Shown one piece after another: positions 29,535-40,180 of a stretch of 64,000 nucleotides of DNA. The stretch is from Cytophagales bacterium (GTDB lineage: Bacteria; Bacteroidota; Bacteroidia; Cytophagales; Cyclobacteriaceae), in the NCBI GenBank assembly GCA_025359125.1, contig JANYHI010000068.1, positions 124,001 to 188,000 on the forward strand, given 5' to 3'. The notes beneath the pieces were generated by a model. The model did no database searches. It was not told the origin of the DNA and worked only from the letters and a program-made list of their open reading frames with translations. Position numbers and translations under genes: made by a program. Numbering within the stretch: the first letter of the stretch is position 1; each line of letters opens with the position of its first letter.

Positions 29535-30449
29535 ATGAAGTTGAGCATTATTATTCCCACGAAGGACAGAGGCAAGGTTTTTGATCAAACCTTGCTTTGT
29601 GCTTCTGAGGCCATTCAGCATTTAGATGCTGAGATAATTGTAGTTAACGATTCAAAAGTTTCAAAGCCCCTTATTCCAAACGGATATAAAAATGCTAGAC
29701 TTATTAATAATCCAAAATCCGGAGTAGCTTCTGCTCGTAATGCGGGAGTGCGGGAATCAAAAGGTGACCTGCTACTTTTTTTAGACGATGATATTATTAT
29801 CTCAAAAAGTTCCGTTGATCACGTATTGAGTTTGCATGAACAAATGAAAAATGCATGCTTCAATTTAAATTGGGAATATCCTCCTTCAATGCAAACAGAT
29901 ATGGGGCTAACTCAATTTGGAAGATTTATGAAAGCACATCGATTGACCTCGTTCAAAGGATGGTATGCAGATGCTTCGTGGAAAGACAACACATTATTTC
30001 CTTCCAAGTCTGTTGCTAGTTTTCATCTCTCCATTGAGCGCAATCACTTTGCGAAAACCGAAGGATATAACGAGCAATTCCCCTACGCTGGTTTTGAGGA
30101 TTATGATTTCCCTTTGCAGTTGGAAAAAATAGGAGTATCTTTTTTTATTGATAGCCGCATTCGTGTTTTTCACAACGAGGCAGATCGGTTGAAATTAGAT
30201 AATTGGCTAAACAGTCAAGAGCGAAGATCTGCGACACGCAGTGTTGCAGTAAATTTGGGGTATAAAGAATTGGAGCTAAAGTATGGATTCGTCAAGAGAA
30301 TACTGCTCATGGGCATTAATTATTTCTCAGGATTGCTGATGTTTCTGTTAAGGATTATACCGAACAATAAAAGAGCAGACCTCTTATACTTTAAATTGGT
30401 AGCTGTTATACAAGCCGGAAAAATATTTAAAGGCTACACTTCTCATTAA
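29535..30449 (+). CDS. Glycosyltransferase family 2
   Basis: MKLSIIIPTKDRGKVFDQTL, SARNAGVRESKGDLLLFLDDDIII. Confidence 0.92.
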   Translation: MKLSIIIPTKDRGKVFDQTLLCASEAIQHLDAEIIVVNDSKVSKPLIPNGYKNARLINNPKSGVASARNAGVRESKGDLLLFLDDDIIISKSSVDHVLSLHEQMKNACFNLNWEYPPSMQTDMGLTQFGRFMKAHRLTSFKGWYADASWKDNTLFPSKSVASFHLSIERNHFAKTEGYNEQFPYAGFEDYDFPLQLEKIGVSFFIDSRIRVFHNEADRLKLDNWLNSQERRSATRSVAVNLGYKELELKYGFVKRILLMGINYFSGLLMFLLRIIPNNKRADLLYFKLVAVIQAGKIFKGYTSH

Positions 30450-30455
30450 GCGCAT

Positions 30456-31322
30456 ATGAACCTATCCCTAAAAGTAAGGATTCTGAATTTTTTCCGCAGC
30501 ATTTTCAAGGTTCCGATTCTTGAATCTCTTCTTGCGGCACAAACACAGGATAAACCTGCAACTAGTTTACTATGTAAATTTGTTCCCAATCCATATCAAT
30601 ATTCTCCAGGAACCTATCGAAATGTTAATCGCAATGGTCTGACACTTCAGGTAGATATTAGTGACTACATCGGGCATTATCTATACTTTGGCTTTTATGA
30701 TGATGGTATCTCCAGTCTTTTCTCATTGTGTCAGAAAAATTTTAACGTCATTGACATTGGAACAAACATCGGATGGGTTGCGCTCAATTTCGCAAGACTC
30801 AGTGGAGCTGGAAATGTTATTGGGTTTGAACCTGATCCGTTCAACTATTCGGTATGCAAGGCAAATATTGAGCGGAACAGATTTCCTAATTTAAGAGTAC
30901 TCCCGTATGGCCTTGGCGAAACTTCTGCCGAAGTGAATATGGAAGTAAGAACACCAGAGAACAGAGGGGGAAATCGAATTGCGCCAAAGGGTGGATCAGG
31001 TTCTGTTAAAGTTTATATTAAGCGATTAGACGAAATCAGTGAAGTAACTTCGCTTCCCGTTATTCATCTTATAAAACTGGATGTTGAAGGTTATGAATTA
31101 AAAGTATTGCATGGGGCTAAAAGCATTCTCGACAAACACCGACCAACTTTATTTATCGAAGTTGACAATGATAATTTGATGGATCAAGGTGATTCCGCAA
31201 AAGATCTGGTTTTGTTTCTGGAATCCTGCGGATACCAATCTATTCGCCATGCCGAAACGAATTCAATTATTACAGGAAATTTTGATTTTTCTCATTGTCA
31301 TTTCGATATTATTGCTCAATAG
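30456..31322 (+). CDS. FkbM family methyltransferase
   Basis: FNVIDIGTNIGWVALNFARLSGAGNVIGFEPDPFNYSVCKANIERN; LIKLDVEGYELKVLHGAK. Confidence 0.92.
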   Translation: MNLSLKVRILNFFRSIFKVPILESLLAAQTQDKPATSLLCKFVPNPYQYSPGTYRNVNRNGLTLQVDISDYIGHYLYFGFYDDGISSLFSLCQKNFNVIDIGTNIGWVALNFARLSGAGNVIGFEPDPFNYSVCKANIERNRFPNLRVLPYGLGETSAEVNMEVRTPENRGGNRIAPKGGSGSVKVYIKRLDEISEVTSLPVIHLIKLDVEGYELKVLHGAKSILDKHRPTLFIEVDNDNLMDQGDSAKDLVLFLESCGYQSIRHAETNSIITGNFDFSHCHFDIIAQ

Positions 31323-31325
31323 GGC

Positions 31326-32441
31326 ATGGTGCAAAAGCATGTTGTTTATATTATTTCGCACGTGCACAAGTCGCTCGCATTTGAATGGATTGCTGAGGGA
31401 TTAAAAAGTAATTATAAACTTACCTTCATCCTGCTCAATGCCTCCCCCTCGGCTCTTGAAGATTTTCTGATTCATCATCAGGTTGAGGTTAAGCGCATTT
31501 CTTATCGTAGCAAACAGGATTTTCCAATGGCTTTTGTTAAGACATTCTTCTATCTCCTCTTCAAAAGACCGCAGATTGTTCATGCTCATTTGTTTGATGC
31601 CCAGCTAATCGGATTAACTGCGGCTTGGCTTACCAGAATTCGTAAAAGAATTTACACGCGACATAACAGCAATTATCATCATGTATATCATCCGCGCGGG
31701 GTACAGTTTGATAGGTGGAGCAATCGAATGGCAACAGATATTATCTCAATCAGTCAGGCAACTGATAAAACGCTTTTAGAATGGGAGCATGTTCCCTTCT
31801 CTAAAGTGAAAAAAATTTCACACGGTTTTGATTTGAATGTTTTTGCCGAAGTACCTCTTGAACGCACTGAACACATCCGAAAAAAATGGCACATTCAGAA
31901 TCAGCATCCTACTGTTGGTGTTATTGCCAGGCACATTGAATGGAAAGGTATCCAATTTATAATTCCGGCATTTCAAAAGTTTATGAATGAAAATCCAAGT
32001 GCGTACTTAGTTATTGGAAATGCTTCGGGGCCTTACCATAATACGATTAAAGAATTATTAAAGTTAATTCCAACAGATCGAACAATTGTTATTCCCTTTG
32101 AAGAGGATGTTGCTGCGCTTTATTCTGTCTTTGATATATATGTCCACACACCAGTGGATACTATTTGCGAGGCATTTGGACAAACTTATGTTGAAGCATT
32201 AGCCGCTGGGATTCCTTCTATATTTACATTGTCCGGAATTGCGGCCGAATTTATTCAGCATGATCGAAATGCACTGGTTGTTGATTTTAAAGATTCAGAA
32301 GGCATTTATCATGCACTGACGCGTTTATGGATGGACAGGGAATTAAGAAATCACCTTATTGAAAATGGTAGACAAGATGTACTTTCACAGTTTGGAGTGG
32401 GGGAAATGCTCACTTCGCTGAAAAGACTCTATGACAAATAA
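31326..32441 (+). CDS. Glycosyltransferase family 4
   Basis: HPTVGVIARHIEWKGIQFIIPAFQKF; CEAFGQTYVEALAAGIPSIFT. Confidence 0.92.
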   Translation: MVQKHVVYIISHVHKSLAFEWIAEGLKSNYKLTFILLNASPSALEDFLIHHQVEVKRISYRSKQDFPMAFVKTFFYLLFKRPQIVHAHLFDAQLIGLTAAWLTRIRKRIYTRHNSNYHHVYHPRGVQFDRWSNRMATDIISISQATDKTLLEWEHVPFSKVKKISHGFDLNVFAEVPLERTEHIRKKWHIQNQHPTVGVIARHIEWKGIQFIIPAFQKFMNENPSAYLVIGNASGPYHNTIKELLKLIPTDRTIVIPFEEDVAALYSVFDIYVHTPVDTICEAFGQTYVEALAAGIPSIFTLSGIAAEFIQHDRNALVVDFKDSEGIYHALTRLWMDRELRNHLIENGRQDVLSQFGVGEMLTSLKRLYDK

Positions 32442-33321
32442 TCCTTTCTTCAGTGTTGTAATACCTACCTACAACCGCGCTGGCTTTATTCGAAAGACTA
32501 TAGAATCAGTGTTGGCTCAATCCTTCCAGGATTTCGAAATTATCGTGGTAGACGATGGCAGTACTGACAACACGGAGGAGATCGTGAAAAGTATTGTAAG
32601 TGATAAAATCCAATATCATAAAAAGGAGAATGCTGAGCGCTCAGCAGCCCGCAATTTTGGTGCAAAAATTTCGAATGGGCAGTACGTAAATTTTCTGGAT
32701 TCCGATGATGTCGTTTATCCTCATCATTTACAAGTAGCTAATGAATTTATAGAGCATCATGAAAGAGTAGCCATTTTTCATTTAGGATACGACATCAAAG
32801 ATGAACACAATACGCTGCTGCGGTCCGTAACAAATATTCAATCCGTCAATCTGCAAATTCTTTCAGGAAACATCCTTAGCTGCAATGGTGTTTTCATTAA
32901 GAAGGAAATCATCCTGGTAAATCAGTTTAACGAAGAACGATCGCTCTCTTCACTGGAAGATTGGGAACTGTGGATTCGAATGAGTGCCCGATATCCATTT
33001 TTAAACAGCAATGTAATCACCTCTACCGTGATTCAGCATGATGAAAGAAGTGTGATGACACCCAACACGTCAAAGATTAAACAGAAAGTTGATCAATTTG
33101 TGCAAGCTGTTTTGCAGGATGAGATAAATAAAAAACATTTTGGTTCAAAACTGAATAAAACCGAAGCAAGTGCCTGTACGTATGCTGCCCTGCATCTTAT
33201 TATGGCGAACGAAAATAAAAAAGAGGTACTTCATTATTTAGTGAAGGGCATCACCCGTTATCCTGGTGAAATTTTAAAAAAACGTTTTCTGGTTATTATC
33301 AAAAAACTAATAGGGCTTTAA
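32431..33321 (+). CDS. Glycosyltransferase family 2
   Basis: FFSVVIPTYNRAGFIRKTIESVLAQSFQDFEIIVVDDGSTDNTEEIV. Confidence 0.95.
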   Translation: MTNNPFFSVVIPTYNRAGFIRKTIESVLAQSFQDFEIIVVDDGSTDNTEEIVKSIVSDKIQYHKKENAERSAARNFGAKISNGQYVNFLDSDDVVYPHHLQVANEFIEHHERVAIFHLGYDIKDEHNTLLRSVTNIQSVNLQILSGNILSCNGVFIKKEIILVNQFNEERSLSSLEDWELWIRMSARYPFLNSNVITSTVIQHDERSVMTPNTSKIKQKVDQFVQAVLQDEINKKHFGSKLNKTEASACTYAALHLIMANENKKEVLHYLVKGITRYPGEILKKRFLVIIKKLIGL

Positions 33322-33331
33322 TGCTGAGGCA

Positions 33332-34543
33332 ATGACGAACATTTTAATATTAACCTATTGGAGTTACCCCGATGCGCTGATCCAAACGTATACGTTGCCC
33401 TATGTACGCATTATTAAAAAGAACTTACCTCCCGGCAGCTCAATTTATTTGCTTACGCTTGAAAAAGATCAGAACGTACTCGAAAAACCAAAACGCGAAG
33501 AGATTGCAGAAAAGCTGGAGCAGGAAGGCATACATTGGTTGCCCTTCGCTTACAAACCTTTTGGTATTTCTGCATTCGTAATGTGGATTGGAATTTCTTT
33601 AAAACTGTGCTCGCTAATCATCCAAAGAAAAATTTCTGTGATTCATTGTTGGTGTACGCCACCAGGGGCCATTGGATACTTTTTGTCTGTGCTGCTAAAT
33701 AAAAAATTAGTATTGGATAGTTACGAGCCTCATGCAGAGGCGATGGTTGAGAACGGAACATGGAAAAGATCGAGCCTTGCTTTTAAACTACTATTTTGGC
33801 TGGAGAAAAAACAAACTGAAAGAGCCTCCTACATCATTTCAGCAACACAAGGCATGAAAGAATATGCAGCACATAAGTATCATGTTGATATACCGCATTT
33901 TTTGGTTAAGCCCGCTTGTGTCGATTTAAGTTTATTTAATGAAGAAGTAGTGAACGACCAAATGCTACGAACGGAACTTGGGCTTGAAAATAAAATAGTA
34001 TGTGTTTATGCCGGAAAGTTTGGGGGCATCTATTTAGAAGATGAAATTTTTGATTTCGTAAAAGTGTCTTCCGATTATTGGGGAGGTGTCTTCCGATTCC
34101 TCATTCTCACCAGTCATTCTCGCGAAGAGATAATGCAATATTGCCGAAAGGCAGAAGTGGATGGTAATTGTGTTGTGATGAAGTTTGTTCCACACAACCA
34201 AGTGCCTCGCTATATGGGTCTCGCTGATTTTGCGATAACCCCTGTAAAACCAATTCCAACAAAACGGTATTGCACACCCATTAAAGACGGAGAATATTGG
34301 GCGCTCGGCTTGCCTGTTGTTATTCCTGAAAATATTTCAGACGACTCGGATATTATTGAATCACATAATATTGGTGTAGTCCTTAAGTCTCTCCACTCAG
34401 ATAATTACTTGGAGGCAGTGAAGCGGATTGATGCTCTTCTCAAACAACCTAATTTAAGAGACAAAATAAGAATAGTGGCAAAAAAATTTAGAAGTTTTGA
34501 CATTGCTGAAAGTGTTTATGAGCTCGTTTATGGCATTAAATAA
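33332..34543 (+). CDS. Glycosyltransferase (GT4-like)
   Basis: IVCVYAGKFGGIYLEDE; TPIKDGEYWALGLPVVIPENISDDSDII. Confidence 0.82.
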   Translation: MTNILILTYWSYPDALIQTYTLPYVRIIKKNLPPGSSIYLLTLEKDQNVLEKPKREEIAEKLEQEGIHWLPFAYKPFGISAFVMWIGISLKLCSLIIQRKISVIHCWCTPPGAIGYFLSVLLNKKLVLDSYEPHAEAMVENGTWKRSSLAFKLLFWLEKKQTERASYIISATQGMKEYAAHKYHVDIPHFLVKPACVDLSLFNEEVVNDQMLRTELGLENKIVCVYAGKFGGIYLEDEIFDFVKVSSDYWGGVFRFLILTSHSREEIMQYCRKAEVDGNCVVMKFVPHNQVPRYMGLADFAITPVKPIPTKRYCTPIKDGEYWALGLPVVIPENISDDSDIIESHNIGVVLKSLHSDNYLEAVKRIDALLKQPNLRDKIRIVAKKFRSFDIAESVYELVYGIK

Positions 34544-34625
34544 TAAAAAAATTGCCTTTCCATGGTTACCCTGATCCGCAAAACAGCATTTGTCTTTGTA
34601 CATTTGATGTTTAAGTAAAATTAAG

Positions 34626-35558
34626 ATGATCAAAATTCTTATTACGGGAGGAGCCGGCTTTGTAGGAAGTTCTTTAGCAGATAAATTATTGAAGCAGGGT
34701 AAGTATTTTGTGATGTTGATAGATAATCTATTGACAGGAGACATCCTAAAAGTGCCTCAACATCCGAATGCGAAATTCATCAAATGCGATGTAAATAATT
34801 ACCATGACATTGCAGCCATCATGACAAGCTTTCAGTTTGACTATGTCTTTCATTATGCAGCTGTGGTTGGTGTAAAACGCACCATCGAAAATCCAATAAT
34901 GGTGCTGGATGATTTAGAGGGTATAAAGAACGTCTTGAGTCTGAGTAAGAACACAGGCGTGAAACGAATCTTTTTCTCTAGTTCGTCAGAGGTATATGGA
35001 GAGCCTGTTGAACTTCCACAGCATGAAGAAACCACACCCCTCAATTCAAGATTGCCCTACGCAGTAGTAAAAAATGTGGGAGAATCATTTTGCAAATCAT
35101 ACCAAAAAGAGTTTGGATTAGACTATACTATTTTCAGGTTCTTCAACACCTACGGCCCCAAGCAAAGCACTGATTTCGTTATATCGAAGTTTTTAAAATC
35201 AGCCCTAAGCAATCAGCCCATTACTATTTATGGTAACGGAAGTCAGACTCGCACTTTCTGTTACATAGAGGATAATACGAATTGTATTCTTAAAATTTTA
35301 GAGGACAACCTGATGGTAAACGATGTGATTAATATTGGAAACGATAAGAATTACACTATCCTTCAATTGGCAGAAACCATCACCAGCCTTACCGGATCGA
35401 AATCAAAAGTTGAGTTTTTGCCTCCTTTAAAAGAAGGAGACATGACTCGCAGACAACCGGACGCTACCAAGATGGTTAATATTTTAAAGTATGATTTAAT
35501 TTCTCTAGAAGAGGGAATTGGCAGAATTCTAAAATCGGAAATGCTTTTTTTGAAATAA
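34626..35558 (+). CDS. NAD-dependent epimerase/dehydratase (SDR)
   Basis: ILITGGAGFVGSSLADKLL; YAVVKNVGESFCKSY (YxxxK); FFSSSSEVYGEP. Confidence 0.93.
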   Translation: MIKILITGGAGFVGSSLADKLLKQGKYFVMLIDNLLTGDILKVPQHPNAKFIKCDVNNYHDIAAIMTSFQFDYVFHYAAVVGVKRTIENPIMVLDDLEGIKNVLSLSKNTGVKRIFFSSSSEVYGEPVELPQHEETTPLNSRLPYAVVKNVGESFCKSYQKEFGLDYTIFRFFNTYGPKQSTDFVISKFLKSALSNQPITIYGNGSQTRTFCYIEDNTNCILKILEDNLMVNDVINIGNDKNYTILQLAETITSLTGSKSKVEFLPPLKEGDMTRRQPDATKMVNILKYDLISLEEGIGRILKSEMLFLK

Positions 35559-35562
35559 TAAA

Positions 35563-38500
35563 ATGTTAGTGCGGCCAAACCATTTCCTTTTAGTTGGCAC
35601 CCTATTTTATTTTATTAGTCATGTTGCATTGAGTCAGTGCCCTTCGGTAGGTTTTACTATAAAACCCAACTCTTGCATTGACGAGAACATCAGCGTATCA
35701 AACCAGTCCTCTTCAGGAACCTATTACTGGGATTTTTGTACTGGAGATTTTAATAATCCCCCGACCGCCCAGTTTCTTTTCTCACTCAGCCAAGCAAATG
35801 GACGACCCGCTCTTGAATTGGTTAAGGATGGTAATAAATGGTTTGGCTTCGTAACGGGAACTTTTAGCAATGTTTTGTATCGATTAGAGTTTGGTAATGG
35901 CCCTGAGAGCTCACCAACTTTTATCGAAAATCTTGGAAGCTTATCCGGAAAATTAAGTAGCCCCGGATCTCTTCGTTTGTTATATGAGAATAATAAATGG
36001 TATGGAATAATTTATAATACCGGATCGGGTGAATTACTCAAGCTAAGTTTTGGCGATAAATTATCAAATTCAATAACAACAACGCTCCTATATACCAATA
36101 CGCCTTATATTAATTCGGGCTTAGCACTAGGAAAAGATCCGGTAAATGGTTGGGTATGCGTGTTAACGACAGGAACTAATCAATTAAGTATTCTACGTTT
36201 AGGAAATACAATTTCCCCCCCTACTTTATCAGATATATTAACATCTCCATCCGTTCCCAATCCGAACAACATTGGCGACATCGATTTGGTGAATAACTGC
36301 GGGAATTGGTTCGGATTTAATAATAATCTTGGTAATAGTAATATGTATCGATTAAGTTTTGGGTCTAATCTGTTTTCCGTACCTGTCATTACCCAAATAG
36401 CATCTATTAATGCTGCAAATCCTGGAAGGTTGAAAATGATAAAGGATGGCGAAGATTATTTTTTGTTAACCACCGCCCTCGATGGCACATTAACTAAATT
36501 TAGCTTCGGTGCCGATTTAAATTCAACCCCTTCTATTGCTGAAGAAGGCTCTCTGGGTGGAGTATTAAAGCCAAATACCTACGGTATTGCCGCAATTAGA
36601 AATGATTCGCGGTGGACTACTCTTGCCCTTCATTCAACTGGTGAGGTATATAAAATTTCGTATCCAGATAATTGCTCGGCAATACCTGCCTCATCTACAT
36701 TAGCTAACCCAAAAGTTAAGTTTAATTCGGCTGGCAATTATTCAATATCACTTGAAGCGTCCTCGGCAGAATTGACCTCCACACTAACTAAGCCTATTGT
36801 GGTTTCGTCTTTAGTTGCGCCTGATATCAACTTTACAAGTCAAAACATTTGCGCGGGTAGTAATATTAATTTTGGCGCTCTAAATCTTAGTGGATCAGTG
36901 GTAGGCTATTCATGGAATTTTGGGGATTCTGGAATATCTAGTCTAGCCAATCCAACTCATACCTATGCCTTAGCTGGCGACTACATTCCATCACTCATAG
37001 TTACAGCCACAAATGGCTGTCAAAACAAAGCGGAGAATTTTTTAACAATTTATAACCAACCTACAGCCGTTTTTATTTTGCCATCATCCGTTACTACTTG
37101 CACCAATCAAAATTACCAATTCGTCAATCAATCAACTTTTGATTTTCCTTCTAACCCCACCTGGCAATGGAATGTTAACGGTAGTAATGTCTCTACCACT
37201 AAAGATTTAACTTCTAATTTTTCTACCACATATTCTCAAACGATACAGCTCACCGCATCCATCCCCGGTTGTTCTTCTCAGTCCACTCAGCTATTTAACG
37301 TGCAACAACAAGGGCCATTGGTAGATTTCACTTTACCACCGAATGGCTGCCAAAGCACTTCTTTATCTTTAACCAACAATACTTCGGGTTCCGTTACTTC
37401 TTATGCTTGGGATTTCGGTGATGGAAACACTTCAACCAGCACCAATGGAATAAATACGTATTCCAACACGGGCACTTACAATATAAAACTCCAAACCAGT
37501 AATGCTGCGGGTTGTCAAAACTCAATAACCAAACCGATTACCATTTATTCTAAGCCACAAGCAAATTTTTCTATAGGTCTCCCACCCTTTTCATGTGCAG
37601 GAACTTCCTCACAATTTACGGATACTACACCATCACCTACAGACAGCAATTTGACCGCCTGGAATTGGAATTTTGGAAATAGCAATAATGGGACATCTAC
37701 TTTTAAGAATCCAACGTATACCTATCCTACTTCTAACAATTACAATGTTTCACTTACCGTAGGCACTAACTTTGGGTGCGGTGCAACTGTTCAAAAGTCA
37801 ATTACAATTTCTCCTTCACCGGTTGCTTCCTTTACAAACAGTGCCGCGTGTGTTAATCAGGTAACGCAATTCACCGATGCTTCTTCAGGTAGTATACAAT
37901 CACGCCAATGGCAAATTCAAGGAAATATTTTTAGTGCGCCCAACCCACAGTTTGCTTTTTCTTCTTCCAACACTTTTCCAGTGCAGCTAACCGTTACGGG
38001 AACAAATGGTTGTATCAATCAAATCAGCAAAAACATACTAGTTCCAATTGCACCTACTTTAGATTTCACCGTTCAAGTACCCTGTGCAAATAGCCCTACT
38101 GCCTTTACAGAAGTAACCAACTCTGTTGACCCTGTTGTTTCTCGAGGTTGGGTATTTGGTAGCCTTGCCAACGGAAGTGGAAGTCCTGCACAGTTCTCTT
38201 TTCCAACTCCCAACACTTACTTAGTTAAGTTAAACTCAACGAGGCAGTCTGGATGTGTGTACACTGTTTCTAAAAATGTGTCGATCATAAGCCCGCCCAT
38301 CGCAGATTTTACAACTAGTATTGACGCAGGCCCCGCGCCATTGAATGTTTCTTTTGTTAATAACTCCATTCAGGCAACTTCTTATCAATGGATGTTTGGA
38401 GATAAAAATAATTCGGTGTCTGCTCTTATAAATCCGGCATTCATCTTTTCAGATTTGGATGATTATACTGTACAACTAAAAGCCTCAAATGCATTTAATT

Positions 38501-39108
38501 GTAGCAACACATTTTCGCGCATTATCAACGTGGTGATCCCAAAAATTGATTTGATCATGAATGACTTTTATTTGACTAACGATCCTAGCGGTGCAGCGCA
38601 GCCTACCATCAGCATTCTCAGTAAAAGCAATGTAACCGTGACAGATCCGGTTGTGCTGCTCACTTCTTCTGATGGGGCGCAGGTAAAAAAGAAAATTATT
38701 GGAACATTGAAACCTAATCAGGAATTGATTCAACAATTGGATTTTTTAATTGTGCCAAGAGCCTCCAATTACTTGTGTGCCGAAGTGCTTGCACCGGGAG
38801 ATGTTGATTTATTTCAAAACAGAAAATGCCTTACCCTTACCGGAGATGAAATTCTTTTTGTCCCTTTCCCCAACCCGGCAAAGGAACAACTTAATTTAGA
38901 TTGGATTAGCGCTGATGGAAGCGATGTTTCTTTTCAAGTGATCAACAGCACCGGAAGTATTTTTTTACAGCAGTCGGTATCTGGAATTCTAAAAGGAATC
39001 AATCGGCTGGCGATCAATACAAGTAATCTTGCTGCCGGCATTTACTTCATTCGATTTAAGGATTCTAAAAAGGACAAGGCATTCAACTTTATTGTGTTGG
39101 GAAATTGA
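35563..39108 (+). CDS. Secreted PKD-domain protein with N-terminal propeller-like repeats and T9SS C-terminal sorting domain
   Basis: Repeated LYRLxFGxxLxSxP units in the N-terminal part; several PKD repeats (SYAWDFGDGNTSTSTNGINTYSNTGTYNIKL); C-term VPFPNPAKEQLNLDW...AAGIYFIRFKDSKKDKAFNFIVL. Confidence 0.88.
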   Translation: MLVRPNHFLLVGTLFYFISHVALSQCPSVGFTIKPNSCIDENISVSNQSSSGTYYWDFCTGDFNNPPTAQFLFSLSQANGRPALELVKDGNKWFGFVTGTFSNVLYRLEFGNGPESSPTFIENLGSLSGKLSSPGSLRLLYENNKWYGIIYNTGSGELLKLSFGDKLSNSITTTLLYTNTPYINSGLALGKDPVNGWVCVLTTGTNQLSILRLGNTISPPTLSDILTSPSVPNPNNIGDIDLVNNCGNWFGFNNNLGNSNMYRLSFGSNLFSVPVITQIASINAANPGRLKMIKDGEDYFLLTTALDGTLTKFSFGADLNSTPSIAEEGSLGGVLKPNTYGIAAIRNDSRWTTLALHSTGEVYKISYPDNCSAIPASSTLANPKVKFNSAGNYSISLEASSAELTSTLTKPIVVSSLVAPDINFTSQNICAGSNINFGALNLSGSVVGYSWNFGDSGISSLANPTHTYALAGDYIPSLIVTATNGCQNKAENFLTIYNQPTAVFILPSSVTTCTNQNYQFVNQSTFDFPSNPTWQWNVNGSNVSTTKDLTSNFSTTYSQTIQLTASIPGCSSQSTQLFNVQQQGPLVDFTLPPNGCQSTSLSLTNNTSGSVTSYAWDFGDGNTSTSTNGINTYSNTGTYNIKLQTSNAAGCQNSITKPITIYSKPQANFSIGLPPFSCAGTSSQFTDTTPSPTDSNLTAWNWNFGNSNNGTSTFKNPTYTYPTSNNYNVSLTVGTNFGCGATVQKSITISPSPVASFTNSAACVNQVTQFTDASSGSIQSRQWQIQGNIFSAPNPQFAFSSSNTFPVQLTVTGTNGCINQISKNILVPIAPTLDFTVQVPCANSPTAFTEVTNSVDPVVSRGWVFGSLANGSGSPAQFSFPTPNTYLVKLNSTRQSGCVYTVSKNVSIISPPIADFTTSIDAGPAPLNVSFVNNSIQATSYQWMFGDKNNSVSALINPAFIFSDLDDYTVQLKASNAFNCSNTFSRIINVVIPKIDLIMNDFYLTNDPSGAAQPTISILSKSNVTVTDPVVLLTSSDGAQVKKKIIGTLKPNQELIQQLDFLIVPRASNYLCAEVLAPGDVDLFQNRKCLTLTGDEILFVPFPNPAKEQLNLDWISADGSDVSFQVINSTGSIFLQQSVSGILKGINRLAINTSNLAAGIYFIRFKDSKKDKAFNFIVLGN

Positions 39109-39203
39109 TTTTGTCTCTCCGGTAAAAAGTCAACACAAATTTCTAACTTTAAGGCTTAGCGCACTATGTTCGCCTTGTAAAGTATATAAACTTAATAAAG
39201 TAA

Positions 39204-39671
39204 ATGAAAGTAAAACTGGATGTTACGGACAGAAAAATTTTAGAAATTCTACAGGCTAATTCCAACATAACCAACGCACAGCTTGCTTTAGAGATTGGGC
39301 TATCGCCTGCGCCAACGCTGGAACGAGTGAAAAAGCTCGAAAATCAGGGTGTGATAAAAAGTTATCATGCTACTGTAAGTTTAGAAAGCGTAGGCTTAGG
39401 TGTTTCAACTTTTGTTACCGTTTCGCTGAAAGGCCATAACAAAGAAAATATTCATAAATTCATTAAAGAAATTAAAGACATACCCGAGGTAGTAGAGTGC
39501 CACCACGTAACAGGTCAATCTGATTTTATTTTGAAGATGGTGTCTTCCGATATTCCGGCTTATCAAAATCTGATGCTGGAAAAATTATCGAATATTGAAG
39601 TGGTCGATAATATGCAAACCACCATTATCCTTTCTACTTTTAAAGACAGCAAATCCGTTCCATTGCCATGA
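39204..39671 (+). CDS. Lrp/AsnC family transcriptional regulator
   Basis: LDVTDRKILEILQANSNITNAQLALEIGLSPAPTLERVKKLENQGVIKSYHA. Confidence 0.95.
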   Translation: MKVKLDVTDRKILEILQANSNITNAQLALEIGLSPAPTLERVKKLENQGVIKSYHATVSLESVGLGVSTFVTVSLKGHNKENIHKFIKEIKDIPEVVECHHVTGQSDFILKMVSSDIPAYQNLMLEKLSNIEVVDNMQTTIILSTFKDSKSVPLP

Positions 39672-40180
39672 GTGAAGTGGTCACTGATAAAACATTAATC
39701 TTAGATGATTCTCAGATCAAGCAAAAGATAAGGCGCATCGCGTATGAAATCTTTGAAAATAATTTCAAAGAAAAATCAATTGTTGTTGCGGGTATCGATG
39801 GTCAGGGATACTCTTTCGCTAAGTTAATTTCAAAAGAGTTAACTTCTATTTCTCGGGTAAGTGTAACGGTTGCTAAAATAACCGTTAATAAAATGGCTAC
39901 CGAACAAAGTGAGGTGTCGGTAGATATTTCAGCGAAAGAAATAAAAAAGAGATGCATTATTTTAGTAGACGATGTACTCAATACAGGCCGCACTTTGGCA
40001 TTTGCTTTAAAACCTTTTTTAGAGATGGGAGTGAAGAAAATAGAAGTGGCTGTTTTGGTTAACAGAAGCAACACACTTTTTCCGGTTATGCCCACCTATA
40101 CTGGTTATGAGCTTACCACTACATTGAAAGATCACGTGGAAGTTAAGCTAGGAAAAGAAAGCGCGGTATATTTACTCTAA
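39668..40180 (+). CDS. Phosphoribosyltransferase (PyrR-like)
   Basis: PRPP loop RCIILVDDVLNTGRTLAFAL; ATGA overlap with the AsnC gene stop. Confidence 0.88.
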   Translation: MSEVVTDKTLILDDSQIKQKIRRIAYEIFENNFKEKSIVVAGIDGQGYSFAKLISKELTSISRVSVTVAKITVNKMATEQSEVSVDISAKEIKKRCIILVDDVLNTGRTLAFALKPFLEMGVKKIEVAVLVNRSNTLFPVMPTYTGYELTTTLKDHVEVKLGKESAVYLL

